Shown: positions 1-12,778, counted from the stretch's first letter. The stretch: DNA of 64,000 bases from Azonexus sp. (GCA_017983755.1 JAGOAU010000004.1:62001-126000); one strand, 5' to 3'. Notes: generated from the letters alone by a model not told the origin. Numbers and translations are program-made.

Positions 1-699
1 GCGAGCGGCGGCACGCAGACTTACGAAACCCGCGTCCGCTATGCCGACGGCGGCGTTCGCGACGTGATCTTCCACAAGGCAGTATTCCTCGATGCCGCGG
101 GCGAGCCGGATGGCATCGTCGGGGCGATGCTCGACATCTCGGAACGCAAGGCGCTCGAACGCCGGCTCGAAGTGCTGGCGGCCACCGATTTCCTGACCGG
201 CGCCTACAATCTGCGCACCTTCTACGGGCTTGCCCAGCATGAATTGTCCCGCCTGAACCGCAACGGGGGCGAACTCGCCCTGATCGTGATCGATCTCGAT
301 CACTTCAAGGACATCAACGACAGCCTCGGGCATGCCACTGGCGATGAAGCCCTGCGGCAATTCGTTGCCGTCGTCAAACAGAACCTGCGCGATCAGGACA
401 TCTTCGCCCGCGCCGGCGGCGACGAATTTCGCCTGCTGCTGCCGGACACCTCGACGGAAGGCGCGTATCTGGTCGCCGAGCGGATTCGCAAGGCGGTCAA
501 CCAGGTCGTGGTGAACAATCCACGCGGCCTGGTCAGGCTCTCGATCAGTTGCGGGATCGCCGCCTGCGATGTGAGCGACGAAAGCCTCGACCAGGCGACA
601 CTGCACGCCGACGACGCGCTCTATCAGGCGAAGGCCGCGGGCCGCAACTGCGTTTATCCGCTCCCCGAACAGGGGTGGTTCCCGACGTCATCGAGCTGA
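1..699 (+). CDS. Diguanylate cyclase (PAS tail + GGDEF), 5'-truncated
   Basis: The frame is open from base 1, so this is the C-terminal 232 residues of a longer sensor protein. The first part ends in a PAC-like stretch (DISERK) that closes a PAS sensor domain. A GGDEF domain follows, with the intact active-site motif GGDEF at bases 415-429. The sequence RDQD, five residues before it, fits the RxxD product-inhibition (I) site. The predicted activity is synthesis of cyclic di-GMP from two GTP, regulated by whatever the missing N-terminus senses. No EAL domain follows and the stop is at 697-699. The signal sensed cannot be inferred from this fragment. Confidence 0.93.
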   Translation, partial: ASGGTQTYETRVRYADGGVRDVIFHKAVFLDAAGEPDGIVGAMLDISERKALERRLEVLAATDFLTGAYNLRTFYGLAQHELSRLNRNGGELALIVIDLDHFKDINDSLGHATGDEALRQFVAVVKQNLRDQDIFARAGGDEFRLLLPDTSTEGAYLVAERIRKAVNQVVVNNPRGLVRLSISCGIAACDVSDESLDQATLHADDALYQAKAAGRNCVYPLPEQGWFPTSSS

Positions 700-742
700 C
701 GCGACACCGGGGTGGTGCGGGGCTGATCCAGCTGGCGGAAGG

Positions 743-1813
743 CTAGAACCCGTCGTTCAGGGCAACGCCGGCGCCGATGGTGGTCTGGTTCCAGTTGTAG
801 TCGATCATGCTCTCACCGTATCCCGAGAACACCTGCACATAGCCGCGCAGCGGGCCCAGCAGCGGCGGGGTGAACCAGCCGGCCTGAACCGAGCCCTTGC
901 CGGTCGCCACGTTGCCACGCGCCGACAGCTGGAAGCTGTTGCCACGCCAGCGGTATACCGAACTGATCTCGCCATAGCCGTAGTAGTCGGTGATGTCGGG
1001 GTTGTCGTCCTGGCTTTCATTTTCCTTCAGGCGATACCAGACTGTGCCGTACAGGGCGAGGTTTTCGCGCTCGACGCCGAACTGCGCGAAGAGCCTGTCC
1101 CAACTGCGCGAAAGCACATCGGTGCGGCCGTTCGACTGGTGCTTGTAGCCGATGTTGAGCAGCTTCCAGTTGAAGCCGGCGCCAAGGTCGACGTCCGGCC
1201 GGTAACTGACGAACAGCTCGGGCATGTAGTTGTTTTCGCGGAACGGACGCGACACGTCGCCGTTGTATACCTGCCACTGGCTCTGCTGGGTGTAGGCAGC
1301 CCAGACGCCCCAGCGCCGATCGTCGGTCGTCCACAAACGCGCCTTGAAGCTCAACTGGAATTTCGCTTCGACGTCATTCAGGTTTTCCTGCGGCTGGCCG
1401 GCCGCCTGGAACAGCGGCGAGTAGGGCGCATTGTTGACGTTGTCCGTATAGCGACCGAAAAGCAGATAGTTCGAGTTGTGGAAGCTGATGTCATGGCGCG
1501 CGGACGAGGGATCGAAGGCCCAAGTGGAATCGATGATCGATGGCGTCCGACTGGCAACGGTGGCTGCGGGCTCGGCACGCGCCACTTCGCTGGAAGCAAC
1601 GGCCGCCGGCGCCGTGACCGGCGTCGCTGCGTCCTTGCCGGCAGTGGCGCTACGCCCGCTGGCTGCGTCGTAGCAGGCCAGCCGTTCCATGCTCGCGGCG
1701 ATGCCGCGGCAATCGGCGACGGAGGCAGGGCTCTGGGCCAGGGCGGCGCCGGCACTGCCAGCTGCCGCAACGACGAATGCGCCGAGGCGCAGGTTTTTAC
1801 GGGACGCTATCAT
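743..1813 (-). CDS. pldA: Outer membrane phospholipase A (PldA family)
   Basis: This 356-residue protein starts at the ATG preceded by GGAGAGGAG; a longer frame adds ten residues but lacks that ribosome site. A signal peptide (MIASRKN... ending ALAQ) is followed by a low-complexity Ala/Thr-rich segment with two cysteines, then a beta-barrel domain. The barrel carries YKHQSNGR, matching the catalytic His-x-Ser of OMPLA, and SRSWDRLF further on. The family hydrolyses phospholipids in the outer leaflet of the outer membrane as a dimer. The gene stands alone, tail-to-tail with the upstream cyclase gene. Family assignment is firm; the physiological trigger is not visible. Confidence 0.9.
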   Translation of the reverse strand: MIASRKNLRLGAFVVAAAGSAGAALAQSPASVADCRGIAASMERLACYDAASGRSATAGKDAATPVTAPAAVASSEVARAEPAATVASRTPSIIDSTWAFDPSSARHDISFHNSNYLLFGRYTDNVNNAPYSPLFQAAGQPQENLNDVEAKFQLSFKARLWTTDDRRWGVWAAYTQQSQWQVYNGDVSRPFRENNYMPELFVSYRPDVDLGAGFNWKLLNIGYKHQSNGRTDVLSRSWDRLFAQFGVERENLALYGTVWYRLKENESQDDNPDITDYYGYGEISSVYRWRGNSFQLSARGNVATGKGSVQAGWFTPPLLGPLRGYVQVFSGYGESMIDYNWNQTTIGAGVALNDGF

Positions 1814-1963
1814 TTTCTCCTCTCCGATGCGAAGCCGATACATGGCTTCATCGCGTTGTTAAGTCAATCTCGAATTGCCATGCCACTCGCAACGCCGGAT
1901 TATGACATCGGCCGGCACCCGCGGCCAGAAAATTTCCGGTGCCTCCTGCGCGGCGAGCCCCCA

Positions 1964-1991
1964 CAAAAAAACGGGCACCCGAAGGTGCCCG
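1964..1991 (-). terminator. Intrinsic terminator of glnK-amtB
   Basis: A perfect 8-bp stem (CGGGCACC at 1972-1979 and GGTGCCCG at 1984-1991, loop CGAA) lies just downstream of amtB. On the minus strand it is followed by a run of seven T (1965-1971). Confidence 0.85.
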
Positions 1992-2018
1992 AAGGGAGAG
2001 AGACTAAGAGATTCTTGC

Positions 2019-3494
2019 TTAGTGGTGGTAGGCGGTTTCGCCGTGCGAGGTGAGGTCGAGACCTTCACGCTCTTCGTCTTCCGGCACACGCAGGCCGATG
2101 ACGATATCCACCAGTTTGTAGGCGACGATCGAGACGACGCCCGACCAGACGACGACGGTGCCGACACCCCACAGCTGGGAGATGACTTGCGCGGTCATGT
2201 CGAAGTCGCCGACCTTGTTGGCCACGTAGTCATAGACGCCCGTGCCGCCGAGAGCCGGATCGACGAAGACGCCGGTCAGGATGGCGCCGAGGATGCCGCC
2301 GACGCCATGCACGCCGAAGACGTCGAGGGAATCGTCCGCACCGAGCAGCTTCTTCAGGCCATTGACACCCCACAGGCAGACGACGCCGGCGAGCAGGCCG
2401 ATGACGATGGCGCCCATGACGCCGACGAAGCCGGCGGCCGGGGTGATCGCCACGAGACCGGCAACGGCGCCGGAAGCGGCACCCAGCATGGAGGGCTTGC
2501 CCTTGATGATCCATTCCGCGAACATCCAGGACAGTGCCGCGCAAGCGGTAGCCAGCCAGGTGTTGACCATGGCCAGGGCAGCACCACCGGAAGCTTCGAG
2601 GGCGGAGCCGGCGTTGAAGCCGAACCAGCCGAACCACAGCAGGGAAGCACCGATCATCGTGAAGGTCAGGGAGTGCGGGGCCATGGCCACGTTGCCGAGA
2701 CCGGAGCGCTTGCCGACCATATAGGCGCCAACCAGACCGGCAATGGCAGCGTTGATATGCACCACGGTACCGCCGGCGAAATCGAGCGCGCCCTTCTGGA
2801 ACAGGAAGCCTGCGGTCTTGCCGGCCGCTTCACCAGCCGCCGCATCGATGTAGGCATCGGGGCCAGCCCAGTACCACACCATGTGCGCCATCGGGAGGTA
2901 GGACAGCGTGAACCAGATCACCATGAAGACCAGGATGGCGGAGAATTTCGCACGTTCGGCAAAGGCACCGACGATCAGGCCGCAGGTGATGGCCGCGAAG
3001 GCTCCCTGGAAGATCACGAAGGCCAGTTCGGAAATGACCACGCCCTTGGAGAAGGTGGCACCGACCGATTCCGGCGTCACGCCCTTCAGGAACAGCTTGT
3101 CGAGGACGCCAAAGAACTCGTTGCCCTCGGTGAACGCCACCGAGTAGCCATAGACCACCCACAACACGGTAATCAGCGAGAAGACGGTGAACACCTGCAT
3201 CAGCACCGACAGCATGTTCTTCGAGCGGACCAGGCCGCCGTAGAACAGGGCCAGGCCCGGGATCGACATCAGGATGACAAGCGCGGCGCTCATCATGACC
3301 CAGGCGTTGTCGCCCTTGTTGGGAACCAGCGCCGGGGCAGCCGGAGCTTCGGCCGGGGCAGCATCGGCAGCCGCAGCCGCCGGTGCCGCGGCGGTCGCGG
3401 TGGCCGCCGGAGCAGCCACCTTCTCTTCAGCCCAAGCCGGCGCGCCGAAGGCGACGGCACCGACCAGAGCAAGCAAAGCAAATACGCGTTTCAT
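2019..3494 (-). CDS. amtB: Ammonium transporter AmtB with signal peptide
   Basis: This 491-residue Amt/Mep channel has a cleavable signal peptide (MKRVFALLALVGAVAFG...AWA) and then an Ala/Pro-rich spacer of about 45 residues before the first channel helix, a form common in proteobacterial AmtB. The start was set at the ATG at 3494, preceded by GTAAGGAGC; the longer frame runs into the glnK gap. The body has the usual eleven-helix pattern. It follows glnK with a 10-base gap, so the two form one operon in which GlnK gates the channel by nitrogen status. An intrinsic terminator lies directly downstream. Confidence 0.96.
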   Translation of the reverse strand: MKRVFALLALVGAVAFGAPAWAEEKVAAPAATATAAAPAAAAADAAPAEAPAAPALVPNKGDNAWVMMSAALVILMSIPGLALFYGGLVRSKNMLSVLMQVFTVFSLITVLWVVYGYSVAFTEGNEFFGVLDKLFLKGVTPESVGATFSKGVVISELAFVIFQGAFAAITCGLIVGAFAERAKFSAILVFMVIWFTLSYLPMAHMVWYWAGPDAYIDAAAGEAAGKTAGFLFQKGALDFAGGTVVHINAAIAGLVGAYMVGKRSGLGNVAMAPHSLTFTMIGASLLWFGWFGFNAGSALEASGGAALAMVNTWLATACAALSWMFAEWIIKGKPSMLGAASGAVAGLVAITPAAGFVGVMGAIVIGLLAGVVCLWGVNGLKKLLGADDSLDVFGVHGVGGILGAILTGVFVDPALGGTGVYDYVANKVGDFDMTAQVISQLWGVGTVVVWSGVVSIVAYKLVDIVIGLRVPEDEEREGLDLTSHGETAYHH

Positions 3495-3504
3495 GATTCG
3501 CTCC

Positions 3505-3912
<408 letters not shown>

Positions 3913-3924
3913 TTTCAAGCTGGA

Positions 3925-4794
3925 TTAGAAGGTCTTGGAAACGGACAGCACGGCGATGGCGCGACCGGCATCGCGGGTCTTGCCGCCGAACGAGGTGGCG
4001 CCGTTGTTGTAGCTGAGCGAGTTCGAGAAGCAGTAGAACTCGGCGGAGCCGCAGTCGCCCTTGGCATTGGTGTCGACATATGCCAAGCCGACGACCCAGC
4101 CGCTGATGTCCTTGGTCACGCCGAGCTTCCAGTCAGTGTAGGAGATATCGTTGCTGCCGGTCGTGCCAGCGTAACGGTAGTCCTTGGCATACAGGTGACC
4201 GACGTGGGCGTTGATGCCCCAGCCGTCGCCCAGATCGTAGCTGCCGGACAGGTCGAGGTAGCTGGTGCCCTTGGAATCGGGCAGGCTGAAGTAGTCGGTG
4301 ACAGCGTAGTTGTACTTCAGGGAGATGGTTTTCCAGCTACCGCCGATATAGATTTCACCGTTACCAACGGTACCGTCGGCAGACTTGCCGATGTTCCGGG
4401 AGTTGGAATAGGACAGCGGAGCAGCTTCGGAACCCGGGTAGTAATAATAGATGGCACCGAGGTCGAGACCGAAATCACCAAAGGTGGTCTTCCAGCCGCC
4501 GTAGAAGTCCATTTCCAGGTTGCCTTCAGCAAAGCCGGCACCGGAGTTCACGTTGGAGTTCCAGTTGCCTAGGTAGATGCCGCTCTCGTGCGAGTAGTCG
4601 ACGCCGCCCTGCAGTGCCGGCTGACCGTAGGTCTGGTCAATACCGCGGAAACGGTAGCTGGAGAACAGGCCGACGTTGCCGGTCAGGGTGTGCGGGCTTG
4701 CCGGGGCGGCTTCGGGGGCCGGGGCGGCGGTCTGTGCGAAAGCCGGAACAGCAAAGGCGCCAGCGAGGGCCAGGGCGATCAGGGACTTCTTCAT
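3925..4794 (-). CDS. TorF family putative outer-membrane porin (TIGR02001 type)
   Basis: This 289-residue protein has a signal peptide (MKKSLIALALAGAFAVPAFAQ), an Ala/Pro linker, and a beta-barrel rich in alternating aromatic strands ending in the outer-membrane sequence SVSKTF. The ATG at 4794 has GGAG eight bases upstream; the longer frame is not credible. It matches the TorF/Gcw_chp family, often found beside glnK-amtB in betaproteobacteria, which suggests a role in nitrogen-compound entry; the substrate is unproven. A perfect FNR-type box lies 83-96 bases before the start, consistent with oxygen-controlled expression. Confidence 0.85.
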   Translation of the reverse strand: MKKSLIALALAGAFAVPAFAQTAAPAPEAAPASPHTLTGNVGLFSSYRFRGIDQTYGQPALQGGVDYSHESGIYLGNWNSNVNSGAGFAEGNLEMDFYGGWKTTFGDFGLDLGAIYYYYPGSEAAPLSYSNSRNIGKSADGTVGNGEIYIGGSWKTISLKYNYAVTDYFSLPDSKGTSYLDLSGSYDLGDGWGINAHVGHLYAKDYRYAGTTGSNDISYTDWKLGVTKDISGWVVGLAYVDTNAKGDCGSAEFYCFSNSLSYNNGATSFGGKTRDAGRAIAVLSVSKTF

Positions 4795-4876
4795 GGTATC
4801 TCTCCTGCAATTAAAGAAAAAAGAAAAGGAAAATTGTGCAGTACAGCAAAAGCAGAAGCCGTGCCAGGCCGTTTTT

Positions 4877-4890
4877 TTGATGAAAATCAA
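4877..4890. promoter_or_regulatory. FNR/Anr-type binding site (TTGAT-N4-ATCAA)
   Basis: TTGATGAAAATCAA is an exact match to the FNR consensus. It lies 83 bases upstream of the porin start, a distance that would put the box near -41 of a typical transcript. The divergent ubiK gene starts 148 bases on the other side. Confidence 0.65.
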
Positions 4891-5037
4891 AGGATTCACT
4901 CCTTGTTGGGGCATGGCACCAGAACGGAGCGCACCAACGCGGTGCGGCCGACATACCCTACGCACCAGTGGCGGGCGGCCCGCCAAAAATGAGCCTTTGC
5001 GGTGCTGTGATACACTCAAAAGCTACGGAGGAATCCC

Positions 5038-5280
5038 ATGCTCGACCCGAAAACACTGGAAGAAATCGGCAACAAGGTAAGCACCCTGCTTGCCAATTCG
5101 CCGGCCAAGGATCTTGAGAAAAATGCCAAGGCCGTCGTCAGCGGCCTGCTTGCCAAGCTCGACCTGGTTACCCGCGAGGAATTCGACATTCAGTCGCAGG
5201 TGCTGGCACGCACCCGCGAAAAGTTGAAGGATCTCGAAGCCCGCGTCGAGGCGCTGGAAAAAGCCCGCGCGGGCCAGTAG
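5038..5280 (+). CDS. ubiK: Ubiquinone biosynthesis accessory factor UbiK
   Basis: This 80-residue protein has the BMFP/YqiC layout: an amphipathic N-terminal half (LDPKTLEEIGNKVSTLLANS) and a C-terminal coiled coil (VLARTREKLKDLEARVEALEKA). UbiK assists assembly of the soluble Ubi complex for aerobic ubiquinone synthesis and binds membrane lipid. The ribosome site ACGGAGGAA precedes the ATG. comM starts seven bases after its stop, so the two are probably co-transcribed. Confidence 0.88.
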   Translation: MLDPKTLEEIGNKVSTLLANSPAKDLEKNAKAVVSGLLAKLDLVTREEFDIQSQVLARTREKLKDLEARVEALEKARAGQ

Positions 5281-5286
5281 CCGGCG

Positions 5287-6780
5287 ATGGCGCTCGCCGT
5301 CGCACACAGCCGCGGGCTGGACGGCCTGCAGGCGCCGCCGGTGCTGGTCGAGGCGCATCTCGCCAGCGGCCTGCCCAGCTTCACGCTGGTCGGCCTGCCC
5401 GATACCGAAGTCAAGGAAGCGCGCGACCGGGTCCGCGCCGCCATTGTCAATTCCGGTTTCGAATTCCCGGCCAAACGGATCACCGTCAATCTGGCACCGG
5501 CCGACCTGCCCAAGGAGTCCGGCCGCTTCGACCTGCCGATCGCCCTCGGCATTCTGGCCGCCAGCGGGCAAATTCCTGCCGCGGCACTGAACGACTGCGA
5601 ATTTGCCGGCGAGCTCTCGCTGTCGGGTGAACTGCGTCCGGTGCGCGGGGCACTGGCCATGGCGCTGCAGACGGCCGGCAACGGCAAGGCTTTCATCCTG
5701 CCCGAAGCCAGCGCCCGCGAAGCGGCGCTGACTGGCGACGAAAACATCTATTCGGCAAATTCGTTGCTCGAAGTGTGCGCTCACATTGCCAACCAGGGCG
5801 GCTTGGCAAGGCCTGCTGCGGTCGACGTCGAAAGGACGCCGATTTTCCCCGACCTCAGCGAGGTGCGCGGGCAGAGCCAGGCCAAGCGGGCACTGGAGAT
5901 CGCTGCAGCCGGCAACCATTCGCTGTTGATGATCGGCCCGCCGGGTTCCGGCAAGTCGATGCTCGCCGCCCGTCTGCCAGGGTTGATGCCGGCGCTCGAA
6001 GGCGAGGCGGCGAAGGCCTCGGCCGCCGTGCTTTCGCTGGTCGGGCAATTCCGCCCCGAACGTTTCGGCCAGCGCCCCTACCGGGCGCCGCATCACACCG
6101 CGTCGGCGGTCGCGCTGGTCGGCGGCGGCAATCCGCCGCGGCCCGGCGAAATCTCGCTGGCGCATCAGGGGATCATGTTCCTCGACGAATTGCCGGAATT
6201 CGACCGCAAGGTGCTGGAGACGCTGCGCGAGCCGCTCGAGTCCGGGCGCATCCACATCGCCCGCGCCGCCCGTCACGCCGAATTTCCCGCCGAATTCCAG
6301 CTGGTGGCGGCGATGAATCCCTGCCCCTGCGGTTTCAGCGGCCACAGCAACGGCAAGTGCCGATGCACGCCGGACCAGATCGCACGTTACCGCGGCAAGC
6401 TGTCCGGTCCATTCCTCGACCGCATCGATCTGCTGATCGAAGTGCCGGCCCTGCCGGTTGACAGCCTCGCCGGCAAGGGCGATGGCGAGTCGTCGTCGGC
6501 CGTGCGTGCCCGCGTGCAGACGGCCCTGGCCGTGCAGCACGCGCGCCAGCAGAAGCCGAATGCCCGTCTGACGCCGGCCGAGGTCGACCACCATTGCACG
6601 CCGGACACTACCGGCACCAGCCTGCTCAAGCAGGCCAGCCAGCGCCTGGATCTCTCGGCCCGCGCCTGGCACCGCATCCTCAAGGTCGCCCGCACCATCG
6701 CCGACCTCGCCGACAGCCCCGCCGTGCGGGCGCCGCACGTGGCCGAGGCCATCCAGTACCGGCGCCTTTCCGGTGGCTGA
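5287..6780 (+). CDS. comM: YifB/ComM family Mg-chelatase-like AAA+ helicase
   Basis: This 497-residue protein has the three-part ComM layout: an N-terminal Lon-substrate-like domain (GLPSFTLVGLPDTEVKEARD), a Mg-chelatase AAA+ core with Walker A GPPGSGKS near residue 216 and Walker B IMFLDELPEF near 297, a Cys cluster (NPCPCGFSGHSNGKCRC) after the core, and a C-terminal helical lid. ComM is a hexameric branch-migration helicase that extends heteroduplex during natural transformation. It follows ubiK closely and overlaps the next gene by eight bases. dprA, another transformation gene, is at 35.5 kb. Confidence 0.93.
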   Translation: MALAVAHSRGLDGLQAPPVLVEAHLASGLPSFTLVGLPDTEVKEARDRVRAAIVNSGFEFPAKRITVNLAPADLPKESGRFDLPIALGILAASGQIPAAALNDCEFAGELSLSGELRPVRGALAMALQTAGNGKAFILPEASAREAALTGDENIYSANSLLEVCAHIANQGGLARPAAVDVERTPIFPDLSEVRGQSQAKRALEIAAAGNHSLLMIGPPGSGKSMLAARLPGLMPALEGEAAKASAAVLSLVGQFRPERFGQRPYRAPHHTASAVALVGGGNPPRPGEISLAHQGIMFLDELPEFDRKVLETLREPLESGRIHIARAARHAEFPAEFQLVAAMNPCPCGFSGHSNGKCRCTPDQIARYRGKLSGPFLDRIDLLIEVPALPVDSLAGKGDGESSSAVRARVQTALAVQHARQQKPNARLTPAEVDHHCTPDTTGTSLLKQASQRLDLSARAWHRILKVARTIADLADSPAVRAPHVAEAIQYRRLSGG

Positions 6781-7972
6781 AAGGCACCACTCGACCCGCG
6801 CCATCGTTTACCTGCTGGCCGCCATGTCGGCGCTCGGCCCGTTCGCGATCGACACCTACCTGCCGTCGTTCCACGACATCGGTGCTTCGCTGCAGGCGAC
6901 GCCGATCCAGGTCCAGCAGACGCTTTCCGCCTACCTCGCCGCCTTCGCCGCAATGACGCTGTGGCACGGCGCGCTGTCCGACCGCTTCGGCCGCCGCCGC
7001 ATCACCCTCCTCGCCCTCGCCCTCTTTGCCGTCGCCTCCGCCGGCTGCGCCTTCGCCACGCGCATCGAGCAGCTCTGGTTCTGGCGGGCAATGCAGGGCG
7101 TCACCGCCGGCGCCGGCATCGTCATCAGCCGCGCCATCGTACGCGACCTGTTCGACGGCGCCCAGGCCCAGCGCCTGATGTCGCGGATCATCATGATGTT
7201 CGCCCTCGCCCCGGCCATCGCCCCGGTCATCGGCGGCTGGCTGCAAACGCTGTTCGGCTGGCGCTCGGTTTTTGCCTTCCTGGTGCTGTCGACCGCAACC
7301 GTCTGGCTGGCGTGCTGGAAACTGCTGCCGGAAACCCTGCCGCCGGAGAAGCGCCAGTCCCTGCAGCCGGCCTACCTCGGTCGCACCTACTGGAAGGTGA
7401 TGACCTCGCCGCCCTTCCTGCTGGCCTGCGCGGCACTGTCGCTCAATTTCGCCGGCTTCTTCATCTATGTGCTGTCGGCGCCGATGTTCCTGATGACCCA
7501 CCTCGGCGTTCCCGAAACCGCCTTCCTCTGGCTCTTCGGCCCGGCGATGGGCGGGCTGGTCAGCGGTTCGTGGCTGTCCGGGCGCCTCGCCGGCCGGATC
7601 AGCGCCGGACGGACGATCGCCCTCGGCTATCTGGTGATGTCGGTTGCCGCGCTCATCAACCTCGGCATCAACCTTGCCCTGCCGCCCGCCCTGCCCTGGA
7701 GCGTGCTGCCGCTGTTCGTCTACACCCTCGGCATGGCGCTGGCGATGCCCAGCCTGACCATCCTCGCCCTCGACCCCTTCCCGGAGCAGCGCGGCCTCGC
7801 CGCCTCCTGCCAGACCTTTTTCCAGTCCGGCTTCAACAGCCTGGCTGCAGCGCTGATCGCACCGGCACTCTGGGGTTCGACGCTGACCCTGGCCCTCGGC
7901 ATGGCCGGCCTGATGACGTTGGGCGGCATCGCCGCCCTGGCGCACCAGAAACTACGATTGCTGCCACGGTAG
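6773..7972 (+). CDS. Bcr/CflA family multidrug MFS exporter
   Basis: This is a 399-residue, twelve-helix major facilitator. The N-terminal signature LLAAMSALGPFAIDTYLPS and the loop motif GALSDRFGRRRI are typical of the Bcr/CflA drug:H+ antiporter group. The start is a GTG at 6773 inside the comM 3' end (eight-base overlap); no other start keeps the first helix intact. The last 21 bases overlap the convergent rhodanese gene. The substrate is unknown. Confidence 0.9.
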   Translation: MAERHHSTRAIVYLLAAMSALGPFAIDTYLPSFHDIGASLQATPIQVQQTLSAYLAAFAAMTLWHGALSDRFGRRRITLLALALFAVASAGCAFATRIEQLWFWRAMQGVTAGAGIVISRAIVRDLFDGAQAQRLMSRIIMMFALAPAIAPVIGGWLQTLFGWRSVFAFLVLSTATVWLACWKLLPETLPPEKRQSLQPAYLGRTYWKVMTSPPFLLACAALSLNFAGFFIYVLSAPMFLMTHLGVPETAFLWLFGPAMGGLVSGSWLSGRLAGRISAGRTIALGYLVMSVAALINLGINLALPPALPWSVLPLFVYTLGMALAMPSLTILALDPFPEQRGLAASCQTFFQSGFNSLAAALIAPALWGSTLTLALGMAGLMTLGGIAALAHQKLRLLPR

Positions 7973-8344
7973 CCCGCGGTGGCGCCAGCCGCCGACGGTA
8001 CCGCGATGATAGTCGTCGTCGAGCGGCCCCTCGAAGCCTTCCAGCACGTTGATCACCGCCGAGAAGCCCGCAGCTTCCAGCGCCTCGCCGGCATATACCG
8101 AGCGGTGGCCGCTACGGCAGATCAGCAGCACCGGCCGCGCCAGGTCGCCGCCGACCAGCCGCTTCACCTTGTCGGCAAATTCGGGGTCGATGTCCCAGTC
8201 CGGCGCCTCCTGCCAGGCGACGTGCTCGGCACCGACCGGATGGCCGACGTACATGTGTTCGATTTCGGTCCGGCAATCGACCAGCATGGCGCGGGGATGC
8301 GCCTCCAGGAAGCTGTGGGCGGCTACGGGGTCAAGGTGCTGCAT
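7952..8344 (-). CDS. Rhodanese-like domain protein
   Basis: This 130-residue single rhodanese domain has the active-site loop CRSGHRS, where the Cys would carry a persulfide, and the CH2A-like start AMLVDCRTEIEHMYVGHPVGA. The protein is cytosolic (no signal peptide). It probably transfers sulfane sulfur or acts as a redox handler; the partner is unknown. It overlaps the 3' end of the exporter gene tail-to-tail and is divergent from the BamE-like gene 69 bases away. Confidence 0.88.
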   Translation of the reverse strand: MQHLDPVAAHSFLEAHPRAMLVDCRTEIEHMYVGHPVGAEHVAWQEAPDWDIDPEFADKVKRLVGGDLARPVLLICRSGHRSVYAGEALEAAGFSAVINVLEGFEGPLDDDYHRGTVGGWRHRGLPWQQS

Positions 8345-8412
8345 CGATATTTCCGTAAATCAGTAGATGCCAATATTATGAAAGCAAGAGGCAAAAAGCG
8401 TAAACTCCGGCC

Positions 8413-8904
8413 ATGAAATCGCGCAACTGGATCACCGCCGCCATCGCGGCCATCGCCACCGTCCTCCCCGGCTGCGACAGCTTCGTGCTGCAGGACATCA
8501 AGCCGGGCGTCACGACCGCCGTCGAGGTGCGCGCCAAAATGGGCAATCCCGGCTTCGAGTTCCGCAACGACGACGGCGGCGTCACCTGGGAATACACGCG
8601 CCAGCCCAGCGGCGTGCATTGCTACATGATTACCTTCGGCACCGACCAGATCGTGCAGAAGGTCGATCAGGTACTGAACGAAGCCAGTTTCGCCAAGGTC
8701 CAGCCCGGCATGACGCGCGACCAGATCCGCCGCCTGCTCGGCCAGCCGGCGCGGGTTGAAACCTTCCCCAACCTGCGCGAGGAAGTCTGGGAATGGCGGA
8801 TCGAGGGCATCCCGCACAACGAGGAAACCTACTTCAACGTTTTCTTCGACACCGGCAGCGGGCTGGTCACCAAGGCCGGCAAACGCGTCGCGATGAAAGC
8901 CTAG
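8413..8904 (+). CDS. BamE/SmpA-like outer-membrane lipoprotein
   Basis: This 163-residue protein has a lipoprotein signal peptide with lipobox LPGC (Cys at residue 20). Two tandem halves each carry an OmlA/SmpA-like motif: IKPGVTTAVEVRAKMGNPGFEF and QPGMTRDQIRRLLGQPARVETF. It resembles BamE-type proteins but is longer and duplicated, so it could be a paralogue rather than the Bam subunit itself. It stands alone between the rhodanese and the metH leader. Confidence 0.75.
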   Translation: MKSRNWITAAIAAIATVLPGCDSFVLQDIKPGVTTAVEVRAKMGNPGFEFRNDDGGVTWEYTRQPSGVHCYMITFGTDQIVQKVDQVLNEASFAKVQPGMTRDQIRRLLGQPARVETFPNLREEVWEWRIEGIPHNEETYFNVFFDTGSGLVTKAGKRVAMKA

Positions 8905-8918
8905 ATAAATCAAGCCAC

Positions 8919-8947
8919 TTGGCAGTCGGCGCAGCGAACAGTAAACT
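8919..8947 (+). promoter_or_regulatory. Sigma-70-type promoter of the metH leader
   Basis: TTGGCA (8919-8924), a 17-base spacer and TAAACT (8942-8947) sit just before the riboswitch, so transcription would begin around 8954 at the aptamer's first base pairs. Confidence 0.55.
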
Positions 8948-8954
8948 ACGACCT

Positions 8955-9034
8955 CTGCCGAGGAGCGCTGCGACCCTTTTCATGCACCGACATGAATTTC
9001 GGGGCCAGGCTCGGCAATGATCAACGGCGCTCGC
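8955..9034 (+). promoter_or_regulatory. S-adenosylhomocysteine (SAH) riboswitch
   Basis: The leader holds the SAH aptamer hallmarks: GCCGAGGAGCGCTGC at 8958-8972, a variable hairpin arm, CCAGGCTCGGC at 9005-9015, and AACGGCGCTC at 9023-9032. GCCGAG (8958-8963) pairs with CTCGGC (9010-9015) to form P1, and GAGCGC (8963-8968) pairs with GCGCTC (9027-9032) to form the pseudoknot. SAH riboswitches normally turn on recycling genes (ahcY, metH, metF) when SAH builds up. Here it precedes metH. The sequence match is by eye and very close. Confidence 0.9.
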
Positions 9035-9069
9035 AAACCCAAGCCGGTTTGTGGCGCCGTTATTTTTTT
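9023..9069 (+). terminator. Riboswitch-controlled intrinsic terminator before metH
   Basis: AACGGCGC (9023-9030) pairs perfectly with GCGCCGTT (9054-9061), extended inward by CAAACC/GGTTTG, and is followed by ATTTTTTT. The 5' arm includes the bases GCGCTC that the SAH aptamer needs for its pseudoknot. Ligand binding and termination are therefore mutually exclusive, predicting that SAH turns metH on. Confidence 0.85.
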
Positions 9070-9106
9070 CGGCGTCCCCGGCCCGATTTCGCCGCCCCTT
9101 GCCAAG

Positions 9107-12774
<3,668 letters not shown>

Positions 12775-12778
<4 letters not shown>

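Noticed and set aside
9017-9106. metH N-terminal extension
   Set aside because: The extra 30 codons run through the SAH riboswitch and its terminator, and are not part of the MetH family start.
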